DNA of 64,000 nucleotides, taken from the NCBI RefSeq assembly GCF_038019025.1, contig NZ_CP150496.1, positions 1,205,501 to 1,269,500 on the forward strand, in the 5' to 3' direction. Origin of the DNA: Polaribacter marinaquae. GTDB taxonomy: Bacteria; Bacteroidota; Bacteroidia; Flavobacteriales; Flavobacteriaceae. Below the pieces are notes generated by a model, which saw nothing but the letters and a program-made list of their open reading frames with translations, was not told the DNA's origin and did no database searches. Shown here piece by piece: positions 1 to 9,488 of the stretch (its first letter is position 1; each line of letters opens with the position of its first letter). A program made the translations under genes and the position numbers.

Positions 1-1280
1 AAATGGATATGAAAATGGGTGCACACGCATTAAAATATCGTCCAAGTAAAGATGAACGATTTAAAATAAAAGCTGAATATGGTATGCAGATGGATAAAAT
101 GGATGGAGAAATGAAGATGGATCATTCCAAAATGTCTGGGATGGATATGAACAAACCAAAAGATACTATGGCAATGAGTAAAATGAACCATTCTAATATG
201 ACAGGAATGGAGATGAAAAAAGAGAATACTATGCCAGCAATGAAAATGGAAGGAATGGATCTATTTGCTGAATATAACTACGATTATTTGAAGTCGCCAG
301 AGAAAACCAACTACGATAAAAATGTTCCTGTAAAAGAAGTTTTATTAAACCTTACAGGAAATATGAATCGTTATATCTGGAGTATGAATGGTGTGCCATT
401 ATCTGAAGCTGATAATATCAAAATAAATAATAAAGAGGTAACAAGAATTACGTTCAATAACCTTACAATGATGCACCACCCAATGCATTTACACGGTCAC
501 TTTTTTAGAGTAATTAATATAAATGGTGATTATTCACCATTAAAGCATACAGTAAATGTGCCACCAATGCAAAAAGTAACTTTAGAGTTTTATGGAAATA
601 ATGGAGATGAAGCTGGCGACTGGTTTTTCCATTGCCATATTCTTTACCATATGATGGGTGGTATGGCAAGAGTAATGTCTTATGACACCCCAAGAGATCC
701 AAGAATGGATGAATTTCCAGCTTCAAAAATTATCGCAGAAACAGATAAATGGTATTCTTGGGGATTGGCAGATATTGCTTCAAATAACACAGCAATTAAT
801 TTAACAACTTCTAATTTAAGAAATCAATTTAATGCATCTTTCGAATACGGATGGAACAAAAATTTGGAAGGAGAATTTACTTATGAACGCTATCTACACG
901 ATTATTTAAGAGTATTTGGTGGGGTAAATATAGAAAATGAAACACGTGGTAGTTTAGACAAATTAAACACTACAGCAGTTGTCGGTCTTCGCTATTTAAC
1001 ACCTTACTTATTCAATTTAGATGTTCGAGTAGATAATAAATTAAGACCAAGAATTGGATTAGGACGCAGTATAATGATTTTTCCTAAACTGTCTGTTTTC
1101 GGTTATTATGAATATCAAATAGATTTAGGTTTTGTAAATACTTTACCAACAAATAAAGATTTCACTTCAGAAACAGTTTGGAGCGCAGGAGCAGAATATA
1201 TGCTATCAAGAAATTTCTCTTTAATGGCGAGTTACGACAATCGTTTTGGCGCTGGTGGTGGATTATCAGTAAGATTTTAA
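1..1280 (+). CDS. Multicopper oxidase fused to CopB-like outer-membrane barrel (5' partial)
   Basis: The reading frame is open at the left edge, so the N-terminal cupredoxin domains lie outside the window. Visible in order: a Met/His-rich linker (about the first 85 codons, MDHSKM-type repeats), the C-terminal cupredoxin domain with the copper ligands HPMHLHGHF (about codon 158) and [13 protein letters not shown] (about codon 208), then from about codon 245 a region with alternating polar/hydrophobic strands ending in RF, like the CopB outer-membrane protein. Family knowledge: CopA-type oxidases detoxify Cu(I) in the periplasm and CopB binds copper at the outer membrane. The two appear joined in one polypeptide here. 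Followed after 44 nt by the DUF3347 gene. Function confident, cellular topology inferred. Confidence 0.85.
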   Translation, partial: MDMKMGAHALKYRPSKDERFKIKAEYGMQMDKMDGEMKMDHSKMSGMDMNKPKDTMAMSKMNHSNMTGMEMKKENTMPAMKMEGMDLFAEYNYDYLKSPEKTNYDKNVPVKEVLLNLTGNMNRYIWSMNGVPLSEADNIKINNKEVTRITFNNLTMMHHPMHLHGHFFRVININGDYSPLKHTVNVPPMQKVTLEFYGNNGDEAGDWFFHCHILYHMMGGMARVMSYDTPRDPRMDEFPASKIIAETDKWYSWGLADIASNNTAINLTTSNLRNQFNASFEYGWNKNLEGEFTYERYLHDYLRVFGGVNIENETRGSLDKLNTTAVVGLRYLTPYLFNLDVRVDNKLRPRIGLGRSIMIFPKLSVFGYYEYQIDLGFVNTLPTNKDFTSETVWSAGAEYMLSRNFSLMASYDNRFGAGGGLSVRF

Positions 1281-1324
1281 GAATGAATAGTAGTAAATCA
1301 AATATAAATTTAAAAACAAATAAA

Positions 1325-1873
1325 ATGAAAGATTTAAAAATTAGTGTAGTAGTAATATTATTGTTAACGGTTTCTTTTACCAATGCACAGAAAAAAGAAA
1401 AAATGAACCACGGAGATATGAAAATGGATCACAGTAAAATGAAAATGCAAGACGCAAAAGCTGAAGCAATTTTAACCGCTTATTTCAATTTAAAAGATGC
1501 TTTAGTAGCAGATGATGAATCAAAAGCAAAAGAATTGGGTGCTTCATTAGAAAAAAGTTTAAACAGTCTTGATGTTTCTAAATATACGGATGCTCAAAAA
1601 TTAGAATTAAAAGATATTATTATTGATGCTAAAGAACACGCAGAACATATTTCTAAAAGCCCAATAGCACATCAAAGAGAACACTTTAAGGTTTTAAGTA
1701 AAGACATTATAGATATGGTTGCTATAACTGGTGCTTCTAATAAATTATATGAGCAATATTGCCCAATGTATGAAAAAGGAAGTGCTTGGTTAAGTATGAA
1801 TAAAGAAGTGCGTAACCCTTATTATGGCAGTAAAATGCTTAAATGCGGAAAAGTACAAAGAGAAATTAACTAA
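1325..1873 (+). CDS. DUF3347 domain-containing periplasmic protein
   Basis: 182 aa. I place the start at the ATG that opens a clear signal peptide ([22 protein letters not shown]); the longer open frame upstream overlaps the oxidase gene. After cleavage there is a Met/His-rich stretch ([15 protein letters not shown]), a helical domain, and the family's C-terminal pattern [12 protein letters not shown] plus [12 protein letters not shown]. The same domain is fused to the C-terminus of the CusB-type adaptor at 10699-12468, which supports a metal-handling role in the periplasm. The stop codon abuts the next start, so it is co-transcribed with the haem-binding gene. The exact metal and mechanism are not visible. 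Confidence 0.85.
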   Translation: MKDLKISVVVILLLTVSFTNAQKKEKMNHGDMKMDHSKMKMQDAKAEAILTAYFNLKDALVADDESKAKELGASLEKSLNSLDVSKYTDAQKLELKDIIIDAKEHAEHISKSPIAHQREHFKVLSKDIIDMVAITGASNKLYEQYCPMYEKGSAWLSMNKEVRNPYYGSKMLKCGKVQREIN

Positions 1874-2326
1874 ATGAAAACTGTTAAAATCATATTGTTG
1901 ATTTTATTGGTCGCTTTTGTGGGAATACAATTTATTCCCACAGAACGTAACCAAACTGATATTGTACCAGTAACCGATTTTATGTTGGTAAATAATGTGC
2001 CAAATAATATAAAAAATAAGTTGCAAGTATCTTGTTATGATTGCCATAGTAACAACACTAAATACCCTTGGTATAATAAAATACAACCAGTTGCTTGGTT
2101 TTTAGAAGAACATATTAAAGATGGCAAAAAAGAATTAAATTTTAGTGAATGGGAATCATTATCAAATCGAAGAAAAGCCAGCAAATTACGATCAATTATT
2201 AAGCAAATAGAAAGCGGAGAGATGCCATTAAATTCTTACACGTTAATTCATAAAGATGCAAAGTTCTCAAAGGTGGAAACGAATGAAATGATAAATTTTA
2301 TTACACAATTAAAAGATAGTTTATAA
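1874..2326 (+). CDS. Haem-binding domain protein (Haem_bd family)
   Basis: 150 aa. One N-terminal hydrophobic segment (KIILLILLVAFVGIQFI) anchors or exports the protein. A single c-type haem attachment motif CYDCH lies near residue 54, followed by SNNTKYPWYN and a WFLEEHI segment typical of the small Haem_bd family. It starts directly after the stop of the DUF3347 gene, so the two are translationally adjacent. A periplasmic electron-transfer or redox-sensing role next to the copper oxidase is inferred, not shown. Confidence 0.85.
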   Translation: MKTVKIILLILLVAFVGIQFIPTERNQTDIVPVTDFMLVNNVPNNIKNKLQVSCYDCHSNNTKYPWYNKIQPVAWFLEEHIKDGKKELNFSEWESLSNRRKASKLRSIIKQIESGEMPLNSYTLIHKDAKFSKVETNEMINFITQLKDSL

Positions 2327-2436
2327 ATAAAAAATTGGTAAAAGATACTTGAACTTGAGAGGAAGTCTTATTTTTTTTGGTTGATTGAATACAGTCTAAC
2401 TCTCATTTTTGGGTATTTTTTTAAAAAGAGACTAAA

Positions 2437-2571
2437 ATGAAAGAATGTTGTAAAAACAGTTTTCAAGAGACAGAAAAAAAGTCTAATGTAAAAAAATGGT
2501 TCAATTATATAGTATATGTAATACTATTTTTAATAGTTGGTGGTGCATTGGTACTTCAATTATTTAGTTAA
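2437..2571 (+). CDS. Small single-pass membrane protein, 44 aa
   Basis: ATG AAA GAA TGT TGT opens a 44-codon frame ending TTT AGT TAA. The product has a Cys-Cys pair at residues 4-5, a charged stretch, and one transmembrane helix (IVYVILFLIVGGALVLQLF). It sits 13 nt before the K+ channel gene with an AT-rich A-run before the ATG, as in neighbouring genes. I do not recognise a family. CC plus one helix next to metal genes could mean a small metal-binding membrane protein, but this is a guess. Confidence 0.5.
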   Translation: MKECCKNSFQETEKKSNVKKWFNYIVYVILFLIVGGALVLQLFS

Positions 2572-2584
2572 TAAATAAGTTAAA

Positions 2585-3142
2585 ATGCCTAAAGAAAACA
2601 CTGTGGAAAAATCTAAAAGTACAGACTTTTATAAACAGCTATTTAAAAAAGTAGCACTTACTACGATTATGGTTATTGCTTTATCTTTAAGTTATACCTT
2701 ATGGATTGTTGTAGATTCTGATAGTAAATTTCTACCTTTCTTAATTGTTAGTTTGGCATTTTTTAAAACCTTTTTTATTGTAAAGTTAACTTTTACACAA
2801 TTAAGTAAAATAATAGGAGAAAGTCATCAACTGACACACATTCTTACTTTATTTGGAATCTTAATTATTTTAATTGTGCTATCATTTTCAGCAGATTACC
2901 AGGCGTTATATATTTTAAATTCAGCAAATTTTAAATTCGAAACGATTCCCAATAACTTGTTTTTCTTACAATTTTTCGAGTTTTTGTATTTCAGTTTTAT
3001 AACCTTTTCTTCTGTTGGTTATGGAGATATTGTACCCATTTCTATATCAGGAAAACTAATTGTTATTTTAGAAGTTGTTTTAAGCTTTTTCGTTTTAGTT
3101 TTTGGTATTGCAAACATCAATAGAATCCATGTAAACAAATAA
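2585..3142 (+). CDS. Potassium-type ion channel protein
   Basis: 185 aa. Hydrophobic segments at about residues 28-48, 54-78 and 90-112 precede a pore helix with the selectivity-filter signature SSVGYGDIVP (about residues 140-150) and a last helix (IVILEVVLSFFVLVFGIANI). This is the ion-channel-2 layout. The protein ends right after the pore module, so there is no cytoplasmic RCK or cyclic-nucleotide gating domain. It leads a small stress-type cluster with the NTF2-like and universal stress genes. Selectivity for K+ is inferred from the filter. Confidence 0.8.
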   Translation: MPKENTVEKSKSTDFYKQLFKKVALTTIMVIALSLSYTLWIVVDSDSKFLPFLIVSLAFFKTFFIVKLTFTQLSKIIGESHQLTHILTLFGILIILIVLSFSADYQALYILNSANFKFETIPNNLFFLQFFEFLYFSFITFSSVGYGDIVPISISGKLIVILEVVLSFFVLVFGIANINRIHVNK

Positions 3143-3162
3143 TCCTTTTTAAAACTTAAATT

Positions 3163-3654
3163 ATGAAAGTACTTAAATTTATTACTCTATTAACTGTTTT
3201 CCTTTTAACAGTTAATCTTACAAATGCACAGGTTACTTCTAACACTAAAGACACAAAGGAAGTAAAAGCCGTAATGAAAGCTTATAAAGATGCAATACAA
3301 AATTTAACAACAGAAGGCACTTTTGAACTCTTTACACCAGATGCTATCATATTCGAACAAGGTAAATTAGAAGGTACATACAAAGAATATATATCTCACC
3401 ATTTGGGACCAGAATTAGGCCATTTTAAAAGTTTTATTTTTTCTGATTATGAGATTCAGACAACTGTAAATTCGTCCTATGCTTATACAACTGAAAATTA
3501 TATCTACACAATAGTTCTAAAAGGTAATAAAACCAAGGACACAAAAGAAAGAACCATTAAAAGTAAGGGAGTAGCAACATCAATATTGCAAAAAATTGAT
3601 GGAAAATGGAAGATAATTCATTCTCATACCTCATTTAAAAAACTAAAAATCTAA
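3163..3654 (+). CDS. NTF2-like (SnoaL/DUF4440-type) secreted protein
   Basis: 163 aa with signal peptide MKVLKFITLLTVFLLTVNLTNAQ. The mature part has the cone-fold pattern of the DUF4440/SnoaL-like group: helix KAVMKAYKDAIQNLTTEGTFELFTPDAIIFEQGK, then strands, ending DGKWKIIHSHTSF. Family members are small ligand-binding or enzyme-like folds with varied functions. The stop lies 6 nt before the ATG of the universal stress gene. Exact substrate unknown. Confidence 0.75.
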   Translation: MKVLKFITLLTVFLLTVNLTNAQVTSNTKDTKEVKAVMKAYKDAIQNLTTEGTFELFTPDAIIFEQGKLEGTYKEYISHHLGPELGHFKSFIFSDYEIQTTVNSSYAYTTENYIYTIVLKGNKTKDTKERTIKSKGVATSILQKIDGKWKIIHSHTSFKKLKI

Positions 3655-3660
3655 TTGATT

Positions 3661-4494
3661 ATGAAAAATATTTTAGTTCCAACGGACTTTTCAAAAACTT
3701 GTGATAAAGCAGCTCATTTAGCAATTGAAATTGCCACACTTTTTGATGCTGAAATTCATTTTTTACATCAAATACATACACCAGTAGACTGGGTTAAGTT
3801 AAACAAAACAGACGAGCATAATTATCCTGATACTCAAAAAGCGATTGGCATTGCCAAAAGCAAGTTAAGAAGTCTTGATAAAGATGCGGAACACAAAGGT
3901 TTAAAATCGAGGACTTTCTTGGAGTTTATTTCAGATGTAAAAGCAATTTCTGCACATTCTCACAATTTTCATCACGACTTCATAATAACAGGTAGTAAAG
4001 GCACACAAGAAGATTTCTCAAAACAATTTTTTGGGAGCAATACTCAAAAAATTATTAGAGATATCCACGTCCCAATTTTAGTTGTTAAAGAAGAGGCTAC
4101 ACTATTTCCTTTTAAAAACATTGTTTTTGTTTCTGATTTTAAGGAAGATATGTCTAATGCTTTTAAACAAGTTGTTAAAATAGCCGAGAAATGTAATTCA
4201 AAAATTCACTTATTAAATATCAATACAAATAAAGATTTTAATAATATTAAAAATGGTATAGTGCCAATAAGAGAATTTTTAACAAACTTTCCAGAATTAG
4301 AAAATTATGAAATGCACGTTTATAATGAATCTACCATTTTAAAAGGCATAGAAACTTTTCAAAAAGATAATGAAGTAGATTTAGTAGCAATGTATACACA
4401 TAATAGAAGTGGTTTATCTAATATATTCTCTAAAAGTATTGCAGAAAACATCACAAATAACTCGAAAAAACCTGTGATGACAATTCATTTATAA
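3661..4494 (+). CDS. Universal stress protein, tandem UspA domains
   Basis: 277 aa. I prefer the ATG at 3661 over a TTG two codons upstream, because MKNILVPTDFS is the standard UspA N-terminus. Two UspA-like halves are visible: residues 1-145, ending in the nucleotide-binding-loop-like TGSKGTQEDFSKQFFGSNTQ and HVPILVV, and 150-277, starting FKNIVFVSDF and ending KKPVMTIHL. Bacteroidota often carry such double UspA proteins, which respond to stress in the cytoplasm. The first half keeps most of the G-2X-G-9X-G(S/T) pattern and the second is degenerate. Confidence 0.85.
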   Translation: MKNILVPTDFSKTCDKAAHLAIEIATLFDAEIHFLHQIHTPVDWVKLNKTDEHNYPDTQKAIGIAKSKLRSLDKDAEHKGLKSRTFLEFISDVKAISAHSHNFHHDFIITGSKGTQEDFSKQFFGSNTQKIIRDIHVPILVVKEEATLFPFKNIVFVSDFKEDMSNAFKQVVKIAEKCNSKIHLLNINTNKDFNNIKNGIVPIREFLTNFPELENYEMHVYNESTILKGIETFQKDNEVDLVAMYTHNRSGLSNIFSKSIAENITNNSKKPVMTIHL

Positions 4495-4507
4495 ATAAAT
4501 TAAAATA

Positions 4508-4801
4508 ATGAAAAGCTACGACACTCTTTCTGAAGCAATAAGCACTTTACAAGCAAACGGATACACGTATAACCTAAATATGTGCCCAAAACATATAGAA
4601 TGTAACTCATTAAAATTAAAATTACATCCAGAAGATTTTGATGTAGATGAAATGCATCGTTTTGAAGGAATGAGCAGTACTGATGATAACAGCGTTCTTT
4701 ACGCTATTTCATCTAAAAATGGAATTAAAGGATTGTTGGTAGATGCTTATGGTGTATATGCAGAAAACATTTCTGAAGCAATGCGAAAAAAACTAAAATA
4801 A
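4508..4801 (+). CDS. Conserved hypothetical protein, 97 aa
   Basis: A small soluble protein beginning MKSYDTLSEAISTLQANGYTYNLNM and containing FDVDEMHRFEGMSSTDDNSVLYAISS. I recall this type from many Flavobacteriales, where it is sometimes labelled phosphoribosylpyrophosphate synthetase. At 97 aa, with no PRPP-binding motif visible, that label is not supported here. It is 13 nt after the Usp gene and 5 nt before the APC permease, so probably in the same transcript. Function unknown. Confidence 0.75.
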   Translation: MKSYDTLSEAISTLQANGYTYNLNMCPKHIECNSLKLKLHPEDFDVDEMHRFEGMSSTDDNSVLYAISSKNGIKGLLVDAYGVYAENISEAMRKKLK

Positions 4802-4806
4802 ATAAA

Positions 4807-6162
4807 ATGAACATACTAAAAAAAACAAACCAAAAACTCTCATTATTAGGCTCTGTTTCCTTGGGTACAGGTGTAATGATTGGCGCAGGTATTTTTGTGC
4901 TAATGGGTCAAATTGCAGAGTTAGTAGGTGACTTGTTTCCAATTGCATTTATAGCAGGTGCAATAGTAGTTGGTTTTAGTTCATATTCTTACGTTAAATT
5001 TTCAAACGCATATCCTTCTTCTGGTGGTGTAGCAAAATTTTTAACAAAAGCATTTGGTCCTGGAACAGCTGCAGGTTCTTTCTCTCTATTAATGTACATA
5101 TCAATGGTAGTTGCCGAAAGTTTAGTTGCTGGTACTTTTGGTGCTTATACTTTACGCTTATTTCCGCCAGAATATTCTGGATATGCATCCATATTAGGTG
5201 TAATTCTTATTGGAGTAGCGTATATAATAAATATTTCTGGTAATAAAATTATTGAAGTTACAGCCACTTTTACAGCAATAATTAAAGTAGCAGGCATTTC
5301 ATTGTTAGCAATTTCTGGTTTAATAATTTCAGGTTTGCCAACCATAACAGGTAATTATGTAGCATCTAATAGTCAAGCTTTACCAGAAGGATTTGGATTT
5401 GTGGCTGCCTTGGCATTGTCAATCCTTGCTTTTAAAGGGTTTACTACGATAACAAATCAAGGTGGTGACATTAAAAATCCACATAAAAATGTGGGGCGCT
5501 CCATTATTATTTCAATTGCTGTTTGTACAATTATCTACGTTGTTTTAGCATTATCGGTTGCTGGTGGATTAAGTATTGAAGAAATTATAGTAGCAAAAGA
5601 TTATGCTTTAGCAGCAGCAGCAAAACCGCTGTTTGGTGTATGGGGTTCAATTTTAACAATTCTACTGGCTATTGTAGCAACAGTTTCTGGTGTAATTGCC
5701 AGTGTATATTCTGCTTCAAGAATGTTAGGAATGTTGGGTGGTATGAAACAAGTTCCTGACATGAACAAAATGAAGAAACTTAAAAATCCTTCACTAATTT
5801 TTACTGTCTCTTTAGCGATTCTACTAACCATTTTATTTGATTTAACTCGCATAGCTTCCATTGGTGCTATCTTTTATTTAATAATGGATATTGCTATTCA
5901 TTGGGGACTTTTCAGACACCTTAAAAAAGAAGTAAAATTTAATCCAATTATTCCAATAATAGCAATAGTAATGGATATTGTTATTTTATCAGCATTTATT
6001 TATTTAAAATATGTTAACGACCCTTTTGTACTTGTAGTAGCAGGTATAGGAATAGCTCTTGTTTTCCTGTTTCAATTTCTTTTCATGAAATCACACACAG
6101 ATAAAGATGGAAATATGAAAATGGGAATGGAAATGGATGAAGAAGAAATGATGAAAATGTAA
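4807..6162 (+). CDS. APC-family amino-acid permease
   Basis: 451 aa with about 12 hydrophobic helices. The first helix carries the APC signature GTGVMIGAGIFVLMGQ (residues 18-33) and the sixth region has ALSILAFKGFTTITNQGGDIKNP, both typical of amino acid-polyamine-organocation permeases. The soluble C-terminus is Met/Asp/Glu-rich (KMGMEMDEEEMMKM), which recalls the Met-rich copper-binding tails of neighbouring products. Inner membrane location. The substrate cannot be read; its position just before the copper ATPase suggests it belongs to the metal/stress operon. Confidence 0.85.
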   Translation: MNILKKTNQKLSLLGSVSLGTGVMIGAGIFVLMGQIAELVGDLFPIAFIAGAIVVGFSSYSYVKFSNAYPSSGGVAKFLTKAFGPGTAAGSFSLLMYISMVVAESLVAGTFGAYTLRLFPPEYSGYASILGVILIGVAYIINISGNKIIEVTATFTAIIKVAGISLLAISGLIISGLPTITGNYVASNSQALPEGFGFVAALALSILAFKGFTTITNQGGDIKNPHKNVGRSIIISIAVCTIIYVVLALSVAGGLSIEEIIVAKDYALAAAAKPLFGVWGSILTILLAIVATVSGVIASVYSASRMLGMLGGMKQVPDMNKMKKLKNPSLIFTVSLAILLTILFDLTRIASIGAIFYLIMDIAIHWGLFRHLKKEVKFNPIIPIIAIVMDIVILSAFIYLKYVNDPFVLVVAGIGIALVFLFQFLFMKSHTDKDGNMKMGMEMDEEEMMKM

Positions 6163-6174
6163 AAATTAAAAATT

Positions 6175-8895
6175 ATGAAACACACATATAAAATAACAGG
6201 AATGACCTGTAATGGTTGCAGAAGTCATGTAGAAAAAATACTTTCAAAAGTTGAAGGTGTTGCTAAAGCATCTGTAGATTTAGAAAAAGCTGAAGCAACC
6301 ATAGAAATGGAATCTCATATTAAATTAGAAACTTTTCAAGAAGCTTTAAAAACTGATGGAGACAGATATAGTATTCTTATTCCAAATAATAATAAAATGA
6401 AACACACATATCATATTCACGGAATGACTTGCAATGGTTGTAGAAGTCATGTAGAAAAAACACTTTCAGAAATCGTTGGTGTTTCCAAAGCATCTGTTAA
6501 TTTAGAAAAAGCAGAAGCAATGATTGAAATGGATGCTCATATTAAATTAGAAACATTTCAAGAAGCTTTAAAAAATGATGGTGGACGATATAGTATTCAC
6601 AAACAAGGAAGACACCATCATATAAAAGAAGAAAAAAAAGAAGTTCCTAAAGGAAAAGGAACTGGTACTTTTTATTGCCCTATGCATTGTGAGGGTGAAA
6701 AAACGTATGAAAAACCTGGTGATTGTCCAGTCTGTGGTATGGATTTAGTGGAAGAACAAAATTTATCAACTACAAATTCAGAACAATGGACCTGCCCAAT
6801 GCACCCAGAAGTTGTAAAAGATGAAGCTGGTGATTGCCCAATTTGTGGAATGGATTTAGTGCCAATGGAGGCTGATAGTTCTGCCGAAGAAAAAGCATAT
6901 AAAAAATTATCTAAAAAGTTTTGGATAGCAGTTGCGTTTACATTGCCTATTTTCTTTATAGCAATGAGCGAAATGCTGGCTAATAATCCATTATACGATA
7001 TTTTAGAACAGAAGAACTGGAATTGGATTCAGTTTGTATTATCAATTCCAGTAGTATTTTATGCAACTTGGATGTTTTTTGAACGTGCTTATAAAAGTAT
7101 AAAAACTTGGAATCTAAATATGTTTACACTTATTGGTATTGGTGCTGGTGTAGCTTGGTTGTTTAGTTTTTTTGGTATGCTTTTTCCTGATGTTTTTCCA
7201 AACCAATTTAAAACAGAATATGGAGCAGTACACGTTTATTTTGAAGCAACAACCGTAATTTTAACCTTGGTTTTAATGGGGCAATTATTAGAAGCTCGTG
7301 CGCATAGTAAAACAAATTCTGCTGTAAAAGAATTGTTAAAATTAGCACCTAATAAAGCAACCAAAATAGTAGATGGCGAAGAGGTTGAAGTATCTATTGA
7401 TAAAATAGAATTAGATGATATTTTGAAAGTAAAACCAGGTGATAAAATTCCAGTTGATGGAAAAATAACAGAAGGGCAAACAACTGTTGATGAATCTATG
7501 ATCACTGGAGAACCAATTCCTGTAAACAAATCAGAAGGCGATAAAATAAGCAGTGGAACAATAAATGGGAATCAGTCCTTTTTAATGAAAGCCCAAAAAG
7601 TGGGTAGTGATACATTACTTTCTCAAATTATTCATATGGTAAACGATGCCAGTAGAAGTCGTGCGCCAATTCAAAAATTAGCAGATACCGTTTCTGGTTA
7701 CTTCGTTCCAATAGTGGTTTTAATTTCTGTGCTTACATTTATTGTTTGGGCAATTTGGGGCCCAGAACCTGCGTATGTATATGCATTAGTAAATGCAATT
7801 GCAGTTTTAATTATTGCTTGTCCATGTGCATTAGGTTTGGCAACACCAATGTCTGTAATGGTTGGTGTTGGTAAAGGTGCTCAAAATGGGGTGCTAATTA
7901 AAAATGCGGAAGCTTTAGAAAAATTAGACAAAGTAAATTCACTAATCATTGATAAAACAGGAACAATTACGGAAGGAAAACCAACTGTGGAAAAAATTGG
8001 TTCTTTTGATGATAATTATACTGAAAATGAGGTTTTAAATTATATTGTTTCTTTAAATTCAAATAGTGAACATCCTTTAGCAGAAGCTACTGTAAAATAT
8101 GGAAAAGAACAAAATGCAGAAATTTTAAAGTCTAATTCTTTTTCTGCTGTTACCGGTAAAGGTGTTGAAGCTAAAATTGATGGAAAAAATGTAGCCTTAG
8201 GTAATCCTAAAATGATGGAATATGCTAAAGCGGATATTACTTCTAAAATGAAAGATGAAGCTAAATCTTACCAAAAACAGGGTAAAACAGTTTCTTATTT
8301 ATCAATAGATGAAACCGTTGTTGGGTATGTAGTTATAGGAGATAAAATAAAAGAAACAAGTGCTAAAGCGATTAAAGCACTTCAAGATAAAGGCATTGAT
8401 GTGATAATGCTTACAGGTGATAATCACGATACTGCAAAAGCAGTAGCATCAGAATTAAATTTGGCAGATTTTAAAGCCAGTATGTTACCAGAGGACAAAC
8501 TCAAAGAAGTTGAGAAATTACAAAAAAACGGAAAAGTAGTTGCTATGGCAGGTGATGGTATTAATGATGCACCAGCATTGGCAAAAAGTGATGTAGGTAT
8601 TGCAATGGGAACTGGAACTGATGTTGCTATTGAAAGTGCAATGATAACTTTGGTTAAAGGAGATTTACACGGTATTGTTAAGGCAAGAAATTTAAGTCAT
8701 GGTGTAATGAGAAACATTAAACAGAATTTATTTTTTGCATTGATTTACAACATATTAGGTGTACCAATTGCTGCAGGTGTTTTATTTCCTTTTTTCGGTA
8801 TATTATTATCTCCAATGATTGCAGCATTAGCAATGAGTTTTAGCTCGGTTTCTGTAATTGTGAATGCATTAAGGTTAAAAACAATTAAAATATAA
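6175..8895 (+). CDS. copA: Copper-exporting P1B-type ATPase with two HMA and two metal-binding modules
   Basis: 906 aa. Order: HMA domain 1 (residues 1-70, GMTCNGCRSH), HMA domain 2 (75-145, same motif; a 74-codon tandem duplication with M75 retained), two heavy-metal-binding modules (FYCPMHCEG...GDCPVCGMDL and WTCPMHPEV...GDCPICGMDLVP), then the P-type core: TGEP actuator loop, CPC metal site (ACPCALGLATP), DKTGT phosphorylation Asp, MLTGDN and GDGINDAPAL. Exports Cu(I) from the cytoplasm at ATP cost. The CPC site plus HMA pairs fit copper. 5 nt before the DUF2911 gene, so operonic. Confidence 0.95.
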   Translation: MKHTYKITGMTCNGCRSHVEKILSKVEGVAKASVDLEKAEATIEMESHIKLETFQEALKTDGDRYSILIPNNNKMKHTYHIHGMTCNGCRSHVEKTLSEIVGVSKASVNLEKAEAMIEMDAHIKLETFQEALKNDGGRYSIHKQGRHHHIKEEKKEVPKGKGTGTFYCPMHCEGEKTYEKPGDCPVCGMDLVEEQNLSTTNSEQWTCPMHPEVVKDEAGDCPICGMDLVPMEADSSAEEKAYKKLSKKFWIAVAFTLPIFFIAMSEMLANNPLYDILEQKNWNWIQFVLSIPVVFYATWMFFERAYKSIKTWNLNMFTLIGIGAGVAWLFSFFGMLFPDVFPNQFKTEYGAVHVYFEATTVILTLVLMGQLLEARAHSKTNSAVKELLKLAPNKATKIVDGEEVEVSIDKIELDDILKVKPGDKIPVDGKITEGQTTVDESMITGEPIPVNKSEGDKISSGTINGNQSFLMKAQKVGSDTLLSQIIHMVNDASRSRAPIQKLADTVSGYFVPIVVLISVLTFIVWAIWGPEPAYVYALVNAIAVLIIACPCALGLATPMSVMVGVGKGAQNGVLIKNAEALEKLDKVNSLIIDKTGTITEGKPTVEKIGSFDDNYTENEVLNYIVSLNSNSEHPLAEATVKYGKEQNAEILKSNSFSAVTGKGVEAKIDGKNVALGNPKMMEYAKADITSKMKDEAKSYQKQGKTVSYLSIDETVVGYVVIGDKIKETSAKAIKALQDKGIDVIMLTGDNHDTAKAVASELNLADFKASMLPEDKLKEVEKLQKNGKVVAMAGDGINDAPALAKSDVGIAMGTGTDVAIESAMITLVKGDLHGIVKARNLSHGVMRNIKQNLFFALIYNILGVPIAAGVLFPFFGILLSPMIAALAMSFSSVSVIVNALRLKTIKI

Positions 8896-8899
8896 TTAT

Positions 8900-9487
8900 A
8901 TGAAAAAATTAGTAATCGTACTTGTATTAATAACAACAATCTTTAGTTGTAAAAATGAAACTAAAAAAACAGATAATTATGAACATAAAAACCATCCTAC
9001 AAAATCAGTAAAAGAGAACATACCAAAAAAGAAAGTATTAAGTCCACACCAATCTACTATGGCAATGGTTGGTGATGCTCATATTCATATGGATTATTCT
9101 TCTCCTGGTGTTAGAGGAAGAATAATTTTTGGTGGTTTAGTTGGTTATGATAATGTTTGGCAAGCAGGTGCGCATAATGCCACTTGGATAGAAACAAATG
9201 AAGATTTACTGATTAATAATGAAGTGCTTCCGAAAGGTAAATATGGGTTTTTCACAATTCCATCTAAAGGAGATTGGACTGTTATGATTAACAAAAATTG
9301 GGATCAGCATGGAAAAGATGAATATGATGAAAATGATGATGTGATTCGGTTTAAGGTAACTCCTAAAATTTCAGAAGATATTCAAGAACATCTAGAGTAT
9401 AAGGTTTCAAAAACCAGCGAAAATTCTGGGACAATAAATATGAAATGGGAAAAAGTAAACGTTGAATTTCCCTTTACAATAAACTAA
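8900..9487 (+). CDS. DUF2911 family lipoprotein
   Basis: 195 aa with a lipoprotein signal (MKKLVIVLVLITTIFSCKNE). The mature part has the DUF2911 pattern: SPHQSTMAMVGDAHIHMDYSSPGVRGR, WQAGAHNATWIETNEDL, LPKGKYGFFTIPSKGDWTVMINKNWDQHG. Several His and Met residues could bind copper, but the family has no firm biochemical function. It starts 4 nt after the copper ATPase and ends 1 nt before the PepSY gene, so it is part of the copper operon. Confidence 0.85.
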   Translation: MKKLVIVLVLITTIFSCKNETKKTDNYEHKNHPTKSVKENIPKKKVLSPHQSTMAMVGDAHIHMDYSSPGVRGRIIFGGLVGYDNVWQAGAHNATWIETNEDLLINNEVLPKGKYGFFTIPSKGDWTVMINKNWDQHGKDEYDENDDVIRFKVTPKISEDIQEHLEYKVSKTSENSGTINMKWEKVNVEFPFTIN

Positions 9488-9488
9488 T

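Noticed and set aside
4508..4801. Label as phosphoribosylpyrophosphate synthetase
   Set aside because: 97 aa is far too short and no PRPP-binding motif is visible.
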